Positions 18,873 through 27,767 of a stretch of DNA of 64,000 nt are shown piece by piece. Each line of letters opens with the position of its first letter. Positions within the stretch are counted from its first letter, which is position 1. A model generated the notes under the pieces. It was not told where the DNA came from, made no database searches, and saw only the letters and a list, made by a program, of their open reading frames with translations. The translations under genes and the position numbers were made by a program. This stretch comes from Pseudomonas baltica (lineage in GTDB: Bacteria > Pseudomonadota > Gammaproteobacteria > Pseudomonadales > Pseudomonadaceae). The DNA is taken from positions 3,622,501-3,686,500 of the forward strand of contig NZ_CP134771.1 of the NCBI RefSeq assembly GCF_031880315.1, given 5' to 3'.

Positions 18873-20081
18873 TTAAACCTGATGAATGCGGACGGCGATG
18901 AAGGCGACCAGTTGGCGGGCGATCTTGCCCTTGCTGGTCTGGGCGAACAGTGTTTCGTGGAGCTGGCGGTCGATTACGCAGCAGGCGTTTTCTTCGCTGT
19001 TGAAGCCGATGCTGGGGTTGGCGACGTCGTTGGCGACGATCAGGTCAAGGTTCTTGTCCTTGAGCTTGCGCGCAGCATAGTCGAGCAGGTGTTCGGTTTC
19101 GGCGGCGAAGCCGACGCTGAACGGCCGATCGGAGCGAGTGGCGATGGTGGCGAGGATGTCCGGGTTGCGGACCATCTGCAGCAACAGGCCGTCGCCCTTG
19201 GTCGGGTCCTTTTTGAGCTTTTGCGGGGCGACCACTTCGGGGCGGTAGTCGGCCACGGCGGCGGAGGCGATGAAAATGTCACAAGGCATGGCCGCTTCGC
19301 AGGCGGCAAGCATGTCGCGGGCGCTGACCACATCGATGCGTGACACTCGGTCCGGCGTCGGCAGATGCACCGGACCAGTGATCAGTGTGACCTTGGCGCC
19401 GGCCTCAACCGCTGCCTCGGCGAGGGCGAAGCCCATCTTGCCGGAGCTGTGGTTGGTGATGTAACGCACCGGGTCGATGTTCTCTTGGGTCGGCCCGGCG
19501 GTGATCACCACGTGCTTGCCGGTCAGCGTCTGGCGCTGGAAGCATTCGGCGGCGCACAGCGCCAGCTCGGTGGGTTCGAGCATGCGCCCGAGACCGACAT
19601 CGCCGCAGGCCTGGCTGCCCGCTGCGGGGCCGAACACCTTGAAGGCGCGGCTTTGCAGCAGTTGCAGATTGGCCTGGGTGGCCGGGTCGCGCCACATGGC
19701 CTGATTCATTGCCGGAGCCAGCGCCACGGTGGCGTCGGTGGCCAGCACCAGGGTGGTCAGCAGGTCGTCGCCCATGCCTTGGGTCAGGCGCGCGATCAGG
19801 TCGGCGGTAGCGGGTGCGATGAGGATCAGGTCGGCCCATTTGGCCAGTTCGATATGGCCCATGGCAGCCTCGGCTGCGGGGTCGAGCAGGTCAAGATGCA
19901 CCGGGTGCCCGGATAGTGCCTGCATCGTCAGGGGGGTAATGAACTCGGCGCCGCCGCGGGTCATGACCACGCGCACTTCAGCGCCGTGCTCAAGGAGACG
20001 CCGCACCAGCTCGGCGCTCTTGTAGGCCGCGATACCGCCGCCAACTCCGAGAACGATGCGTTTGCGATACAGCCGCTGCAT
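18873..20081 (-). CDS. coaBC: Bifunctional phosphopantothenoylcysteine synthetase/decarboxylase CoaBC
   Basis: CoaBC joins cysteine to 4'-phosphopantothenate (CoaB) and decarboxylates the product (CoaC), two steps of coenzyme A synthesis. The 402-residue protein has the flavin-binding N-terminus [16 protein letters not shown]. The catalytic histidine lies in [12 protein letters not shown]. The PxMNxxMW motif is present as APAMNQAMW, and the flap motif as [10 protein letters not shown]. The CoaB half starts at about residue 190 with [19 protein letters not shown] chose the ATG at 20081 because the sequence upstream is not conserved in the family. It heads the row with dut, algC and argB. Confidence 0.96.
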   Translation of the reverse strand: MQRLYRKRIVLGVGGGIAAYKSAELVRRLLEHGAEVRVVMTRGGAEFITPLTMQALSGHPVHLDLLDPAAEAAMGHIELAKWADLILIAPATADLIARLTQGMGDDLLTTLVLATDATVALAPAMNQAMWRDPATQANLQLLQSRAFKVFGPAAGSQACGDVGLGRMLEPTELALCAAECFQRQTLTGKHVVITAGPTQENIDPVRYITNHSSGKMGFALAEAAVEAGAKVTLITGPVHLPTPDRVSRIDVVSARDMLAACEAAMPCDIFIASAAVADYRPEVVAPQKLKKDPTKGDGLLLQMVRNPDILATIATRSDRPFSVGFAAETEHLLDYAARKLKDKNLDLIVANDVANPSIGFNSEENACCVIDRQLHETLFAQTSKGKIARQLVAFIAVRIHQV

Positions 20082-20233
20082 AGGCCTGCCTTTTTGATCC
20101 AAGAATGACGCGACGGCGACGACGCCTCCCCAGGCCGGATCGCCGCGCAAAAAAGTTGCGCTAAGATATCACAGCGCCCGCCAGGGAACAGCGGCGCTCG
20201 ATGACACAGGCACACTCACACAAGGAACGTGAC

Positions 20234-20908
20234 ATGAGTATCAAAGACTGGCCCGCGAACGAACGTCCGCGGGAAAAACTCTTGGCTATGGGCTCGGCGG
20301 CACTGTCGGATGCCGAATTGCTGGCGATCTTCCTGCGCACGGGCGTCACCGGCAAAAGCGCCGTCGACCTTGCGCGTCATTTACTGAATCAATTTGGTGG
20401 CCTGCGCGCGCTGCTGTCGGCCGATCGCGAGCATTTCAGCGAAGCCTTGGGACTGGGGCCGGCCAAATTCGCCCAATTGCAGGCGGTGCTGGAAATGGGC
20501 CGCCGCCATCTGGCGGAAGACATGGTGCGCGAGTCAGCCCTGGAAGGCCCGAGAGCGGTTCGCGCATACCTCAAGGCAATGTTGCGCCACGAGCCTCATG
20601 AGGTGTTCGGCTGTTTGTTCCTGGACAGCAAGCACAAGGTGCTGGTGTTCGAAAAACTCTTCGCCGGCTCCATCAGCAGCGCCAGCGTGTACCCGCGCCA
20701 GGTGGTCAAGCGCGCCTTGGCCAACAATGCGGCAGCGGTGATTCTGTGTCACAACCACCCGTCCGGCGTCACTCGCCCCAGCCAGGCCGATCGCGAGCTG
20801 ACCTACCGCTTGAAGCAGGCGCTGGGGTTGATCGAGGTGGAGGTGCTGGATCACATCATCATCGGTGAAGGCGAGCCGTTGTCGATGGTCGAGTATGGCT
20901 GGCTCTGA
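20234..20908 (+). CDS. radC: RadC family JAMM-domain protein
   Basis: RadC proteins are conserved and were once linked to DNA repair; their true role is unsettled. The 224-residue product has an N-terminal helix-hairpin-helix region ([33 protein letters not shown]). The C-terminal JAMM metalloprotease-like domain has [14 protein letters not shown], which carries the zinc-binding histidines and aspartate. I chose the ATG at 20234, seven bases after AAGGA. It is divergent from coaBC, as in E. coli and most pseudomonads. Confidence 0.94.
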   Translation: MSIKDWPANERPREKLLAMGSAALSDAELLAIFLRTGVTGKSAVDLARHLLNQFGGLRALLSADREHFSEALGLGPAKFAQLQAVLEMGRRHLAEDMVRESALEGPRAVRAYLKAMLRHEPHEVFGCLFLDSKHKVLVFEKLFAGSISSASVYPRQVVKRALANNAAAVILCHNHPSGVTRPSQADRELTYRLKQALGLIEVEVLDHIIIGEGEPLSMVEYGWL

Positions 20909-21020
20909 AGCGGCAACTATCGGCGTTTCGTTCCTGATTGGTTAAGCATCGGGCGGTTAGATTCGCACGTTTGCCGGACCGCTTCTTTCGAGTGGTTCAT
21001 TGCCCTGGTGCCGAGAAATC

Positions 21021-22466
21021 ATGACGCGATTCGCTCCACTCTTGCTGCTCCTGCTGGGCGGCCTGTTGTTCTTTTCCGGGCTTGGCGGCCATGAACTGCA
21101 AGGCTCGACTGAAACCCGGGTAGCGGGGATCGCCATGGCGATGAATCTGGATGACGACTGGGTCGTGCCGCGTCTGTTCGGCGAGCCGTTTCTGGAAAAG
21201 CCACCGCTGAGTCTGTGGCTCGATACCGCCGCCATTCGCCTGCTGGGCGCCAGTCCGCTGGCCGTGCGCCTGGCGTCGGCGATTGCCGGGCTGTTCAGCA
21301 TCATGTTGTTGTACGGGATGTTGCGGCAATTCGGTCGATCGCGGGCGTTGGCGTTCAGCGCCGCCTTGATGCTCGCGACCATGGCCAGTTACTGGAGCAA
21401 TGCCCGCGGTGTGGGCGAGGATTCGCTGCTGAGCCTGGGAGTGACCATGGCCCTGCTGGGGTTCTACCAGGGCGATCGAGGCGGACGCCGTGGTGCGTGG
21501 GCGCTGTTCACCTTCGGCATCACGGTGGCGACGCTCAGCAAGGGCGTGCTCGGGTTGGCGCTGACGGGGGTGGCGATCTTTGCCTACCTCGTCGTTACGG
21601 GCCTGCTGGAAAAACGCGTGCAGGTCGGTCGCTGGCTGCGTCCCGGGCTGCTCACGCTGGTGGGCCTGGTGCCTCTACTGATCTGGCTTGCCATGCTGTA
21701 CCAGCGCGCCGGGCCGCAGGCCGTAGCGGACGTGCTGTGGACCAACAGCGTCGGCCGTTTCGATGGTTCTTTCACCGAAGCGGGTCACTACGAGTCCTTT
21801 TGGTATTACATCCTCAAACTGCCCGAAGCATTCCTGCCGTGGAATATCCTGGTGTATCTCGGCTTGTGGCATTTTCGCAAGAGCCTGGCGCAAGACCGCT
21901 ATCGCTTGTTTTTCAGTCTATGGCTGTTGGCGGGGTTCACGATGCTGACGCTGGCCTCGAGCAAGCGCACGGTGTATTTGATGGCGTTGACGCCTGCGGC
22001 TGCGGTCATTGCTGCCGAGTATGTCGGGGCCTTGCTCGGCTGGCTCAAAGCTCGGGCTCAGGTGTCGAGCCTTGCGGCGCAAGTGCATGCCCTGCGGCAC
22101 GGGCTGATCATCGGTGTGCTGGCGCTGGTGGTTGCTGGCTATCTGGCCAATGCGTTCTGGTATGCCCCCAAAGTCGATCAGGACCGCTCCTTCGTCGCGC
22201 TGGTCGACCAGACGCGAGCGCTGCAGGCCCAAGGGCGGCACGTAGCGCTGTTCCAGCCCAGCGAGCGTGTGGCGGGCGCCACGACGTTCTACCTGCAAGC
22301 GCACTTGCCGATCCTGCAGAGCGAGGCGCAATTGCACGATTACCTCGTTGCCGCACCCGGCAATGTGGCCTTGCTGGAGGCCGCCGACCCACCCGTGGCG
22401 CCACTCACCGTAACCGCTCAAGTGGCGGTGAATGGGCGCACGTACTACTTCGTTCGTCAGCGATGA
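21021..22466 (+). CDS. ArnT-like integral-membrane glycosyltransferase (GT83/PMT family)
   Basis: The 481-residue protein is a polytopic membrane glycosyltransferase related to ArnT and the dolichyl-phosphate-mannose protein mannosyltransferases. These enzymes transfer sugars from polyprenyl-phosphate donors in the periplasm. It has about 11-12 hydrophobic spans from residue 5 (LLLLLLGGLLFFSG). The first periplasmic loop is characteristic (ETRVAGIAMAMNLDDDWVVPRLFGEPFLEKPPL): it contains the acidic ETR and the EKPPL patch typical of ArnT-type catalytic loops. No arn operon genes are adjacent, so its acceptor may be lipid A or another glycan. The ATG at 21021 has only a weak ribosome-binding site; a TTG seven codons upstream is the alternative. 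Confidence 0.85.
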   Translation: MTRFAPLLLLLLGGLLFFSGLGGHELQGSTETRVAGIAMAMNLDDDWVVPRLFGEPFLEKPPLSLWLDTAAIRLLGASPLAVRLASAIAGLFSIMLLYGMLRQFGRSRALAFSAALMLATMASYWSNARGVGEDSLLSLGVTMALLGFYQGDRGGRRGAWALFTFGITVATLSKGVLGLALTGVAIFAYLVVTGLLEKRVQVGRWLRPGLLTLVGLVPLLIWLAMLYQRAGPQAVADVLWTNSVGRFDGSFTEAGHYESFWYYILKLPEAFLPWNILVYLGLWHFRKSLAQDRYRLFFSLWLLAGFTMLTLASSKRTVYLMALTPAAAVIAAEYVGALLGWLKARAQVSSLAAQVHALRHGLIIGVLALVVAGYLANAFWYAPKVDQDRSFVALVDQTRALQAQGRHVALFQPSERVAGATTFYLQAHLPILQSEAQLHDYLVAAPGNVALLEAADPPVAPLTVTAQVAVNGRTYYFVRQR

Positions 22467-22514
22467 CTGCCAGGCCAGCCCTTACAGCGTGCGCGCGTCC
22501 TGGCGTGGCGACCG

Positions 22515-24104
22515 TCAGGGGCTGACGGTCACCTTGGTGAAGTCCTGACGCCCGAACGGGCTCGGGCTGTAGCCCTTGACGTCGGTACGCGTCAGTACGG
22601 TCGCGCTCGGGTGCGCCAGTGGCACCCACAAGGCCTGCTGCTGGATCAGCGCCTGTGCCTGGTGATACAGCTTGCTGCGCTTGGCCTGATCGCTGCTGGC
22701 CTTGCCATCGTTGATCAGTTTGTCCAGTTCCGGGTTGCAATAGCGCGCAAAGTTGGTCCCGGATTTCACCGCCGCGCAGGAAAACTGCGGGGTCAGGAAG
22801 TTGTCCGGATCGCCATTGTCGCCTGACCAGCCCATGAACAGCAGGTCGTGCTCGCCGGCCTTGGCGCGGCCGATCAGTTCACCCCATTCGATCACGCGTA
22901 TCTCGGCCTTGACGCCGATCTTGGCCAGGTCGGCCTGAAGCATCTGCGCGCCCAGGCTCGGGTTGGGGTTGAGCAGGCTGCCGGACGGACGCGTCCAGAT
23001 GGTGGTGCTGAAGCCATCCTTGAACCCGGCCTTGGCCAGCAGGTCGCGGGCCTTGGCAGGATCGTAGGCGTAGCCCGGCAGGTCCTTGGCGTAACTCCAG
23101 GTGTTAGGCGGATACGGGCCATTGGCCGGCTGCGCACTGCCTTCGAACACGGCCTTGAGGTAGCTGGCCTTGTCGAAGGCGAGGTTGATGGCCTGGCGCA
23201 CTTCGGGCTTGTCCAGCGGTGGGTGCTGGCTGTTGATGGCGACGAAAGCGGTCATGAAAGCGTCGGTCTTGATCGCCTTGAGCTTGCTGTCATCGGCCGC
23301 CGCGACGACGTCCATCGGCTTGGGCGACAAGGCGATCTGGCATTCGCCGGCCTTGAGTTTCTGCAAGCGCACATTGGCGTCCGGGACAATGGCGAAAATC
23401 AACGGATCGACGCTGGGCTTGCCCTGGAAATAATCCGGGTTGGCCTTGTAGCGCACCACGGCGTCCTTCTGGAATCGCACGAACTCGAACGGCCCGGTGC
23501 CGATGGGTTGGCTGTTGAGCTGGTCGGTCTTGCCGGCCTTGAGCAGCTGGTCGGCATACTCGGCCGAGTAGATCGACGCGAAGCCCATGGTCAGGGTGGC
23601 AAGGAAGGTCGAGTCCGGATGGTTGAGGGTGAAGCGCACGGTCAGCGGATCCGGCGCGTCGATCTGCTTGATCAGGCTCGGCAGCTGCATGGATTGCGCA
23701 TGCGGGAAGCCGCTCTTGTTGACCTTGTGCCACGGATTGGCGGGGTCGAGCATGCGCTGGAAGCTGAACAGCACGTCCTCGGCGCTGAGCGCACGGCTGG
23801 GCTTGAACCAGGCGGTGGTGTGAAATTTGACTCCAGGGTGCAGCTTGAAGGTGTAGGTCAGGCCGTCGGCGGACACCTGCCAGCTACCCGCCAGGCTGGG
23901 GATCACCTTGCCGGCTGTCGCGTCGTAGCCCACCAGGCTGTTCATCAGCACATCGGCAGAAGCATTGGTGGTGGTCAGCGAGTTATACTGGACGACGTCG
24001 AAGCCCTCGGGGCTGGCCTCGGTACACACGCTCAACGGCGCGGCCTGGGCCAGAACGGGGGCGCACAGCGAAGCAAACAGCAGTGGCAGCAGCGCAAGAC
24101 GCAT
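22515..24104 (-). CDS. Periplasmic peptide/solute-binding protein (SBP family 5), orphan
   Basis: The 529-residue protein is a DppA/OppA-type solute-binding protein of an ABC importer. It has a cleavable signal peptide (LALLPLLFASLCAPVLAQA, cleavage before AP near residue 23). The family-5 signatures follow: SLAGSWQVSADGLTYTFKLHPGVKFH, SAEDVLFSFQRMLDP, and RQAINLAFDKASYL. No permease or ATPase gene is adjacent, so it must work with components encoded elsewhere, probably a dipeptide (Dpp) or similar importer. A short perfect hairpin (22511-22529) covers its stop codon and separates it from the convergent glycosyltransferase. Confidence 0.9.
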   Translation of the reverse strand: MRLALLPLLFASLCAPVLAQAAPLSVCTEASPEGFDVVQYNSLTTTNASADVLMNSLVGYDATAGKVIPSLAGSWQVSADGLTYTFKLHPGVKFHTTAWFKPSRALSAEDVLFSFQRMLDPANPWHKVNKSGFPHAQSMQLPSLIKQIDAPDPLTVRFTLNHPDSTFLATLTMGFASIYSAEYADQLLKAGKTDQLNSQPIGTGPFEFVRFQKDAVVRYKANPDYFQGKPSVDPLIFAIVPDANVRLQKLKAGECQIALSPKPMDVVAAADDSKLKAIKTDAFMTAFVAINSQHPPLDKPEVRQAINLAFDKASYLKAVFEGSAQPANGPYPPNTWSYAKDLPGYAYDPAKARDLLAKAGFKDGFSTTIWTRPSGSLLNPNPSLGAQMLQADLAKIGVKAEIRVIEWGELIGRAKAGEHDLLFMGWSGDNGDPDNFLTPQFSCAAVKSGTNFARYCNPELDKLINDGKASSDQAKRSKLYHQAQALIQQQALWVPLAHPSATVLTRTDVKGYSPSPFGRQDFTKVTVSP

Positions 24105-24299
24105 GGATTCATTCCTTTGGCGGTTTGAGGAACCATCTGCTCGGGCAGTCTGGAAACGGCTACCCTAGTGCGCTGCGAGGCAATTGGCTATGCAAATTTG
24201 CAGATCGCCGCGACGAGCGGTCTTTGCCGTGCAGGCCCGCCAGCCTGCGCTGGTCGGGTTTTTTCCGGTCCGTGAATTCGGCGCTCGTGCAGATTGCTG

Positions 24300-24328
24300 T
24301 TGTTGCACCCAGGTCTTTCTGGTATAAA
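24300..24328 (+). promoter_or_regulatory. Candidate sigma-70 promoter for rpmBG
   Basis: The 370 bases between the binding-protein gene and rpmB hold no gene. TTGTTG and TATAAA stand 17 bases apart here, leaving a leader of about 140 bases before rpmB. That leader contains GC-rich inverted repeats (around 24430-24450, CCCATGCCGGGTTGGGCATG) that could be regulatory. Confidence 0.55.
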
Positions 24329-24474
24329 GCAGCGCTCTTTTCTAGGGCCCGGTTCGTCTGCCTTCAAGGCGGGGCTGATAAGACCCTGAAGAAACACGGC
24401 GCCTGGCGCCATGATTGAGAGATTAAGCGGCCAACCCATGCCGGGTTGGGCATGTGGTTTTAGAGGGCTGAGGC

Positions 24475-24711
24475 ATGTCGAGAGTCTGTCAAGTTACCGG
24501 TAAGGGTCCGGTAACTGGGAATAACATTTCCCACGCAAACAACAAAACCCGTCGTCGTTTCCTGCCGAACCTGCAGCATCATCGCTTCTGGGTCGAGTCC
24601 GAGAAGCGTTTCGTGCGTCTGCGCGTATCCGCCAAAGGCATGCGTATCATCGACAAGCGCGGCATTGATGTCGTTCTGGTCGAAATCCGCGCTGCTGGCG
24701 CCAAGGTCTAA
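24475..24711 (+). CDS. rpmB: 50S ribosomal protein L28
   Basis: L28 is a large-subunit ribosomal protein. The 78-residue product reads [20 protein letters not shown] and contains [20 protein letters not shown], nearly the same as in E. coli. It has a single cysteine, so it is the zinc-independent form. rpmG follows after 11 bases with its own Shine-Dalgarno sequence (AAGGAGC). The two genes form the usual rpmB-rpmG operon ending at the terminator at 24894. Confidence 0.98.
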   Translation: MSRVCQVTGKGPVTGNNISHANNKTRRRFLPNLQHHRFWVESEKRFVRLRVSAKGMRIIDKRGIDVVLVEIRAAGAKV

Positions 24712-24722
24712 GGAGCAAAATC

Positions 24723-24878
24723 ATGCGTGAATTGATTCGTTTGATCTCTTCTGCCGGTACTGGTCATTTCTACACTACCGACAAGAACAAGCGTACTACT
24801 CCGGACAAAATCGAGATCAAGAAATTTGATCCGGTCGTTCGCAAGCACGTGATCTACAAGGAAGGCAAAATCAAGTAA
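24723..24878 (+). CDS. rpmG: 50S ribosomal protein L33
   Basis: L33 is a small large-subunit protein. The 51-residue product starts [19 protein letters not shown] and ends VIYKEGKIK. It has no cysteines and is therefore the zinc-free form, which stays functional in zinc limitation. The ATG at 24723 is 11 bases after rpmB and behind AAGGAGC. Being only 156 bases long, it is easily missed by length filters, but sequence and context make it certain. Confidence 0.97.
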   Translation: MRELIRLISSAGTGHFYTTDKNKRTTPDKIEIKKFDPVVRKHVIYKEGKIK

Positions 24879-24893
24879 TTGATTTTTCCTGAC

Positions 24894-24929
24894 AAAAAAG
24901 GCCCGTATCGCGAGATACGGGCCTTTTTT
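24894..24929 (+). terminator. Rho-independent terminator after rpmG
   Basis: A 16-base perfect stem (A6 GGCCCGTATC pairing with GATACGGGCC T6) has a GCGA tetraloop and a T-run. It can also serve the convergent minus-strand gene at 24946. Confidence 0.95.
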
Positions 24930-24945
24930 CGTTGTACGCGAAGCG

Positions 24946-25176
24946 TTAGCCGAAGCGGATGCTGAGGATTACGTCGTTTTCATCGAGTACCAGGTTGATG
25001 CGTTCCCGGCGCATGTCCATTGTGCCGGCGCTGTGGGGGCTGATTTGGCGCACAGGACGTAGGCTCGCGCGCGCGATGGCTTTGAGTACGACCTCGGTGC
25101 AGGTCGTCCCGATATACGGAGTGATCATCTCCATGACTTCTTCGTCGGTATACGTCTGTTGGATAGTGGTGCTCAT
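24946..25176 (-). CDS. I78-type proteinase-inhibitor-like small protein (copy 1)
   Basis: The 76-residue protein resembles the I78 inhibitor family. Its C-terminal core is DMRRERINLVLDENDVILSIRFG, matching the family pattern D-x-R-x-E-R-I-N-x-x-x-D-x-x-x-V-I. I78 proteins can inhibit elastase-type or subtilisin-like serine proteases. No signal peptide is present, so this copy should stay in the cytoplasm unless exported otherwise, which makes an inhibitor role uncertain. The start lies behind a strong AGGAGG. It is a tandem paralogue of the next gene upstream (25269-25499), with about 31 of 76 identical positions by eye without gaps and a near-identical ribosome-binding leader. Confidence 0.75.
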   Translation of the reverse strand: MSTTIQQTYTDEEVMEMITPYIGTTCTEVVLKAIARASLRPVRQISPHSAGTMDMRRERINLVLDENDVILSIRFG

Positions 25177-25225
25177 GGTGTGCCTCCTGGCAACTAGTCG
25201 AGTGCTTCCGGCTGGACAGCTGGGA

Positions 25226-25253
25226 AAGGCCCGTCTCGCGAAAGACGGGCCTT
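25226..25253 (-). terminator. Hairpin terminator between the two I78-like genes
   Basis: AAGGCCCGTCT and AGACGGGCCTT form a perfect 11-bp stem with a six-base loop, 15 bases past the stop of the upstream (25269) gene on the minus strand. It should end or weaken that transcript before the second paralogue. Confidence 0.75.
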
Positions 25254-25268
25254 GTCATGAAGTGCGGA

Positions 25269-25499
25269 TCAATAGAATTTGATATCCACGATCACTTGCA
25301 GGTCGTCGACGATCAGGTTGATGCGCTCCGGACGCAAGTCCTTGGTGGTGATATGGCCCGGGCCGTCGGGGCGCGCGATGCGCAAGGTCCGCGCCTCGAC
25401 GTCCTCGCGCAGCGCGTCGGTATAGGGCAGGCCGATTACATCGCTGATCATCTCGACGATTTCGTTATCGGTGTAATGGGGTTGGATAGTGATGGTCAT
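25269..25499 (-). CDS. I78-type proteinase-inhibitor-like small protein (copy 2)
   Basis: The 76-residue protein has the I78-like C-terminus DLRPERINLIVDDLQVIVDIKFY. This copy keeps the canonical DLRPERIN wording, whereas copy 1 has DMRRERIN. The N-terminal half (YTDNEIVEMISDVIGLPYTDALREDV) aligns with copy 1 without gaps. No signal peptide is seen. The start follows AGGAGG with the same TTGCCAGGAGGC leader as copy 1, pointing to a tandem duplication that included the translation signal. Its own terminator lies at 25226-25253. Function is unproven. Confidence 0.78.
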   Translation of the reverse strand: MTITIQPHYTDNEIVEMISDVIGLPYTDALREDVEARTLRIARPDGPGHITTKDLRPERINLIVDDLQVIVDIKFY

Positions 25500-25590
25500 T
25501 AGACGCCTCCTGGCAAATAGTAGTGAGTGTCCGACTGGACACCTCTACAAGCCTGAGCCTCTCCCACCGCCTGCCTGCGTTAGATATTCA

Positions 25591-25950
25591 TTACTTGTGC
25601 TCGAACACCACATAGATCTTGCGGCACGCCTCCAGCACCTCCCAGGTGCCACGAAAGCCTGCCGGAATCACGAAGCGGTCGCCGGCCCGCACCGTCTTGG
25701 CTTCGCCATCGAGGTCGCGCAGCACCGACACCCCCTGGACGATTTCGCAGTACTCATGCTCGGTGTAGTTGACTGACCACTGACCCACGGCTCCTTCCCA
25801 AACGCCCGCGCCGAATTGCCCGCAGGGGCTGTTGTAGTGCTCGAAGACCGTCTGCTCGGGCTGGCCCTTGAGGACTTTTTCCGGTGCTGGGCTATAGCGC
25901 TGGGCAGGTGGGGTGTTGACGCTGAAATCCACGATCTGCGCGATGTTCAT
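25591..25950 (-). CDS. Cupin (DUF861/Cupin_3) protein
   Basis: The 119-residue product is a single small beta-barrel of the Cupin_3 (DUF861) type: GVWEGAVGQWSVNYTEHEYCEIVQGVSVLRDLDGEAKTVRAGDRFVIPAGFRGTWEV. The pattern E-Y-C-E-I-V-x-G and the GDxFVIPAGFRGTW strand are typical of this group, which includes (S)-ureidoglycine aminohydrolase-like and EutQ-like cupins. It is divergent from kauB and may share its control region. A role in amine metabolism is plausible from position only. Confidence 0.82.
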   Translation of the reverse strand: MNIAQIVDFSVNTPPAQRYSPAPEKVLKGQPEQTVFEHYNSPCGQFGAGVWEGAVGQWSVNYTEHEYCEIVQGVSVLRDLDGEAKTVRAGDRFVIPAGFRGTWEVLEACRKIYVVFEHK

Positions 25951-26008
25951 GGCAAGGGCTCCGTGTCTGATGGGCTGGATTGTTTGATAAAACGCACATG
26001 GCCGAGGG

Positions 26009-26028
26009 TTTGACCGTGAACTGTCAAA
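26009..26028. promoter_or_regulatory. Candidate operator between the cupin gene and kauB
   Basis: TTTGAC and GTCAAA form an inverted repeat with an eight-base spacer in the 212-base divergent region. It is a plausible site for PauR or another regulator of amine catabolism, but no binding consensus was available to compare. Confidence 0.4.
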
Positions 26029-26162
26029 TATATTGAAAAGGCCGGTGCCGGTGGTTTAGGGTGGCTGACGCTGTGGGAGGGATCAAGGCCTGCAGCCCTT
26101 TTCAATCATCCGTACGCCGCACGGTGCTCGGGCTTGATATCCACCCTCGAAGGAGATTCGTA

Positions 26163-27656
26163 ATGACCACCCTGACACGTGCTGATTGGGAGCAAAAGGC
26201 CCAGCAGCTGAAAATCGAAGGTCGCGCGTTCATCAACGGCCAATACACCGACGCGGTGTCCAAGGCGACCTTCGAGTGCATCAGCCCGATTGATGGCCGT
26301 TTGCTGACCAGCATCGCCAGCACCGATGCAGCGGATGCCGAGCTGGCCGTGGCCAATGCGCGCGCCACGTTCGCTGCCGGCAGCTGGTCACGCCTGGCGC
26401 CGGTCAAGCGCAAGAACATCATGATTCGCTTCGCCGACCTGCTGAAGCAGAACGCCGAAGAGCTGGCCCTGCTCGAGACGTTGGACATGGGCAAGCCGAT
26501 CAGCGACTCCTTCGGCATCGACATCCCCGGCGCCGCCAATGCGCTGCGCTGGAGTGGCGAGGCGATCGACAAGATTTATGACGAGGTCGCGGCCACCCCT
26601 CACGATCAGCTGGGCCTGGTGACCCGTGAGCCGGTAGGTGTAGTGGCGGCGATCGTGCCGTGGAATTTCCCGCTGATGATGGCGTGCTGGAAGCTTGGCC
26701 CGGCGCTGTCCACCGGTAACTCGGTGATCCTCAAACCGTCGGAAAAATCCCCGCTCACGGCCATCCGTATCGCCGCGCTGGCCATCGAGGCGGGCATCCC
26801 GGCGGGCGTACTGAACGTGCTGCCAGGCTACGGCCACACGGTCGGCAAGGCTCTCGCGCTGCACATGGACGTCGATACCGTGGTGTTCACCGGCTCGACC
26901 AAGATCGCTCGGCAACTGATGATCTACGCCGGCGAGTCGAACATGAAGCGCGTGTGGCTGGAAGCCGGCGGCAAGAGCCCGAACATCGTCTTCGCCGACG
27001 CGCCGGACCTGCAAGCCGCCGCCGAATCGGCTGCCAGCGCCATTGCCTTCAACCAGGGCGAGGTCTGTACCGCAGGTTCGCGCTTGCTGGTGGAGCGCTC
27101 GATCAAGGACAAATTCCTGCCATTGGTGATCGAGGCCCTCAAGGGCTGGGTGCCAGGCAATCCGCTGGACCCGGCTACCAATGTCGGCGCGCTGGTAGAT
27201 ACCCAGCAGATGAACACCGTGCTGTCCTATATCGAAGCCGGCCACAGCGATGGTGCCAAGCTGGTCGCGGGCGGCAAGCGCACCTTGCAGGAGTCGGGCG
27301 GCACCTACGTCGAGCCGACGATTTTCGACGGGGTGACCAACGCCATGCGCATCGCCCAGGAAGAGATCTTCGGGCCGGTGCTGTCGGTGATCACGTTCGA
27401 CAGCGACGTTGAAGCCATCGCCATTGCCAACGACACCCAATATGGCCTGGCGGCAGCGGTATGGACGGCCAACATCTCCCGCGCCCACCTGACTGCCAAG
27501 GCACTGCGTGCCGGCAGCGTGTGGGTCAATCAGTACGATGGCGGCGATATGACGGCGCCTTTCGGTGGGTTCAAACAGTCGGGTAATGGCCGTGACAAGT
27601 CGCTGCACGCGTTCGACAAATACACCGAGCTGAAATCGACCTGGATCAAGTTGTAA
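26163..27656 (+). CDS. kauB: NAD(P)-dependent aldehyde dehydrogenase KauB/PuuC type
   Basis: This 497-residue aldehyde dehydrogenase matches the KauB/PuuC group. These enzymes oxidise 4-guanidinobutyraldehyde, 4-aminobutyraldehyde, 3-aminopropanal or gamma-glutamyl-aminobutyraldehyde in arginine and polyamine breakdown. It has VVAAIVPWNFPLMMACWKL and the NAD-site VVFTGSTKIARQL. The catalytic glutamate is in LEAGGKSPNIV, the catalytic cysteine in NQGEVCTAGSR, and EEIFGPVLSV follows. The ATG at 26163 is preceded by GAAGGAGA. The nearby PuuB-like oxidase (31317) and PauR repressor (36840) support the polyamine role. A terminator follows directly. Confidence 0.9.
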   Translation: MTTLTRADWEQKAQQLKIEGRAFINGQYTDAVSKATFECISPIDGRLLTSIASTDAADAELAVANARATFAAGSWSRLAPVKRKNIMIRFADLLKQNAEELALLETLDMGKPISDSFGIDIPGAANALRWSGEAIDKIYDEVAATPHDQLGLVTREPVGVVAAIVPWNFPLMMACWKLGPALSTGNSVILKPSEKSPLTAIRIAALAIEAGIPAGVLNVLPGYGHTVGKALALHMDVDTVVFTGSTKIARQLMIYAGESNMKRVWLEAGGKSPNIVFADAPDLQAAAESAASAIAFNQGEVCTAGSRLLVERSIKDKFLPLVIEALKGWVPGNPLDPATNVGALVDTQQMNTVLSYIEAGHSDGAKLVAGGKRTLQESGGTYVEPTIFDGVTNAMRIAQEEIFGPVLSVITFDSDVEAIAIANDTQYGLAAAVWTANISRAHLTAKALRAGSVWVNQYDGGDMTAPFGGFKQSGNGRDKSLHAFDKYTELKSTWIKL

Positions 27657-27663
27657 GCGTCAC

Positions 27664-27688
27664 GCCCGCCTTGTGGGGGCGGGCTTTT
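27664..27688 (+). terminator. Terminator after kauB
   Basis: GCCCGCC pairs with GGCGGGC around a seven-base loop and is followed by TTTT, eight bases after the kauB stop. Confidence 0.85.
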
Positions 27689-27701
27689 GATGTGGTGGAC
27701 A

Positions 27702-27736
27702 GACCCGCCCCGTCGCGGGCAGAGCCGGCTCCCACG
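27702..27736. repeat. Single REP-like element
   Basis: The minus strand reads GTGGGAGCCGGCTCTGCCCGCGA, one arm of the local REP family, between kauB and the PLD lipoprotein gene. The partner arm is not evident. Confidence 0.6.
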
Positions 27737-27767
27737 AGTATCAGGCTCTGCCTAGGATCAATGACCG

